DNA from: Sporosarcina globispora
Lineage (GTDB): Bacteria > Bacillota > Bacilli > Bacillales > Cytobacillaceae
Direction of reading: 5' to 3'
NCBI RefSeq assembly: GCF_001274725.1
Contig: NZ_LGUF01000007.1
Span: forward strand, 2,414,352 to 2,478,351
DNA: 64,000 bases
In this document: positions 62,736 to 64,000 of the stretch, one piece after another
How positions within the stretch are numbered: position 1 is the stretch's first letter
Layout: every line of letters starts with the position of its first letter
Notes under the pieces: generated by a model
Database searches by the model: none
Told to the model about the DNA's origin: nothing
What the model saw: only the letters and a program-made list of their open reading frames with translations
Program-made: the position numbers and the translations under genes

Positions 62736-63316
62736 CTGGTGTAGGTAACTGCCATATTTATGTGGATAAGGAAGCGGATGCTGAAAAAGCGATTAATATC
62801 CTTATTAATGCAAAAACAGACCGTCCGGCAGTCTGTAATGCAGCTGAGACACTGATTATCCATGAAGAATGGCTTAACAAGCATAAAAATCTGCTTGCAG
62901 ATTGTCTGAAAAAGCATGGTATAACTGTACATGGAGATGAGTCTGCAGCAGCTGCTCTGCCTGATGTTGTGCCGGCGGGTGAAAGCGATTGGGCAAATGA
63001 ATATTTAAGCCTGGATTTGGCTGTGAAAATCGTAGCCAGTCTTGAACAGGCCATGGAACATATTGACCGATATGGAACAAAGCATTCTGAATCGATTATT
63101 ACCGAAAACAGAGAAACAGCCAAGAAATTCATGCAGTTAGCAGATGCTGCTGCGCTGTACCACAATGCCTCGACAAGATTCACGGATGGAGGCGCTCTTG
63201 GCTTCGGTGCTGAAATTGGCATATCCACACAAAAGCTTCATGCGAGGGGCCCGATGGGTCTTCCAGCATTAACAACCCGCAAATATCTCATGTCCGGAGA
63301 TGGACAGACTCGATAA
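62735..63316 (+). pseudogene. proA: proA (gamma-glutamyl phosphate reductase), 5'-truncated
   Basis: From about 62735 the frame reads PGVGNCHIYVDKEADAEKAI, then KTDRPAVCNAAETLIIH, the active-site Cys in VCNA, and later FTDGGALGFGAEIGISTQKL, all typical of the C-terminal half of ProA. About the first 220 residues of a normal 415-residue protein are missing and replaced by 16S sequence. The longer ORF that runs back to 62615 is a chimera through rRNA. Without the N-terminal half it cannot be active. ProA makes glutamate-5-semialdehyde in proline synthesis. Confidence 0.9.
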
Positions 63317-63325
63317 AATGTTTTT

Positions 63326-63354
63326 AAAAGCATCAGCTTCTGCTGGTGCTTTTC
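63326..63354 (+). terminator. Terminator of proA
   Basis: AAAAGCATCAGC/GCTGGTGCTTTT stem with one G-T pair, then a T-rich tail. Confidence 0.85.
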
Positions 63355-63376
63355 TTAAAACCTAAGAATTAATCCT

Positions 63377-63635
63377 GAAGTTAGATAACTGTCTAGCTCC
63401 AGGCGCCATCGGCTCTTGGGTCTAAGCGTGTCTAGTTTCGGCTCCTAGGGACTCTCTGGTCTAAGCCGTTCCCTCCCAGAAGGAAAAACCACCTTCTTAC
63501 AGGGACCGTCTTATGCTTGTTGTCCCTGGGCAGTCGCCTCAACATTTCTTTCAATCCGTCAAAAAGGTTAAAGAACAACCTTTCAGCCGGTTTGTCTTAT
63601 GCTTGTCGCCGATAAGCGGGAGCCTTCCGCTTTTC
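63377..63635 (+). repeat. Dispersed intergenic repeat, copy C (long form)
   Basis: It has the same ends as copy A: GAAGTTAGATAACTGTCTAG at the left, and GATAAGCGGGAGCC...TTCCGCTTTTC at the right. Compared with copy A it carries about 124 extra bases in the middle, including CGTCTTATGCTTGT and TGTCTTATGCTTGT as a partial internal duplication. The ORF that runs through it (63513-63704) is not believed. Confidence 0.83.
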
Positions 63636-63731
63636 GATAAACCCATAAAAAATTGGCAGCCGAAATGGTGTCAGCGTTTTGCATTTCTCCCCCGCCGCGG
63701 ATAAAGACTATCTTTAAGGGGTGAGAAATCA

Positions 63732-64000
63732 GTGACTGTCATAACGACGTTCAATGAGAAAAAAAGAGAAAAGCAAATCAAATATGAAAAATCAGTCCTT
63801 CGGGAAATTTCGATAAAAGCGTTAAAAGAGAAAGTGCAGCAATTTTTCGGTTCATCCAGATTTGTTTCCGGTTTGTTGATGAATACCGGAATTGAAGAGG
63901 CCTGCTATGATGTAGCGATTGAAGCTTATTTGCTGGGAGCCAATTATAGCCGTTTTGGGCATTTTGGCGAATCCATGGATCAAATCCGCAAAAGATGTGA
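63732..64000 (+). CDS. ybaK: YbaK-like (DUF2521) protein, N-terminal part
   Basis: Starts at the GTG at 63732, 7 bases after AAGGGGTGA, and is open to the window end (89 codons). It reads MTVITTFNEKKREKQIKYEK and later EEACYDVAIEAYLLGANYSR, GHFGESMDQIRKRC. The AIEAYLLG...FG-x-x-G-E-S-M core is that of YbaK of B. subtilis, an unknown-function gene next to cwlD. The C-terminus lies outside the window. Confidence 0.82.
   Translation, partial: MTVITTFNEKKREKQIKYEKSVLREISIKALKEKVQQFFGSSRFVSGLLMNTGIEEACYDVAIEAYLLGANYSRFGHFGESMDQIRKRC

Noticed and set aside
63513..63704. A 63-codon ORF
   Set aside because: It lies mostly inside repeat copy C.

Overview
The window is chromosomal DNA of a spore-forming Bacillaceae bacterium, most like Cytobacillus, Mesobacillus or a related Bacillus. 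The reasons are moderate-to-low GC, strong AGGAGG-type ribosome sites, frequent TTG and GTG starts, sigma-A and ECF-type promoters, and many Bacillus-specific families (YokU, YozE, YozD, YodL, Spo0M, CtpA, YxlEFG, GlpP, CshA, YdjO, YbaK). Species identity cannot be fixed from the sequence alone. All family names come from recognising the proteins by eye; no database search was run.

Layout. Positions 1-12040 resemble the B. subtilis yod region: the 3' end of kamA, then yokU, yozE, a YodN-like gene, yozD, a YodL-like gene, deoD, yodJ, ctpA, an LCP lipoprotein and a methyltransferase. Interspersed are spo0M, a membrane-anchored glycerophosphodiester phosphodiesterase under a perfect cre site, several very small genes and a frameshifted copper-chaperone gene. 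Positions 12150-24760 hold a CobW-type GTPase, a secreted protein of unknown function, a lipoprotein/two-component/lipoprotein operon (15200-18732), a secreted CAP protein, an Hsp20-like pair, a short-chain dehydrogenase homologue without the usual Tyr, a MATE exporter and an acetyltransferase with a structured leader. Positions 25050-36470 carry an amidohydrolase, dedA and uppP, a DUF4870 gene behind a sigma-W-like promoter, a WYL regulator, yxlEFG behind an ECF promoter, a patatin, a subtilisin-like protease, a TlpA-type thioredoxin and an EcsC protein.

Positions 36590-46430 hold an FMN riboswitch with ribDE-ribBA-ribH, a purine permease, dapF, and the divergent NHEJ pair ligD and ku. Positions 46520-52200 are a PAP2 phosphatase followed by the complete glycerol regulon glpP-glpF-glpK-glpD, with a cre-overlapped promoter and two GlpP-type antiterminated leaders. 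Positions 53140-57260 contain a long structured non-coding transcript of unknown identity, a PurR box and ZTP riboswitch upstream of folD, and a cold-shock cluster csp-cshA-csp with a terminator-containing leader. A third cold-type gene, ydjO, lies at 59335. An IS200-type element occupies about 59585-60290.

The right end is unusual. An rRNA operon promoter, leader and about the first 40 bases of a 16S rRNA gene run straight into the 3' half of proA at about 62735. This is either a genuine rearrangement or an assembly chimera. It is followed by a long copy of a dispersed intergenic repeat, also present at 825-959 and 6774-7016, and by a partial ybaK.

The best candidates for something undescribed are the switch-like leader of the acetyltransferase gene (24744-24941), the roughly 425-nt RNA at 53180-53605, and the 16S::proA junction.
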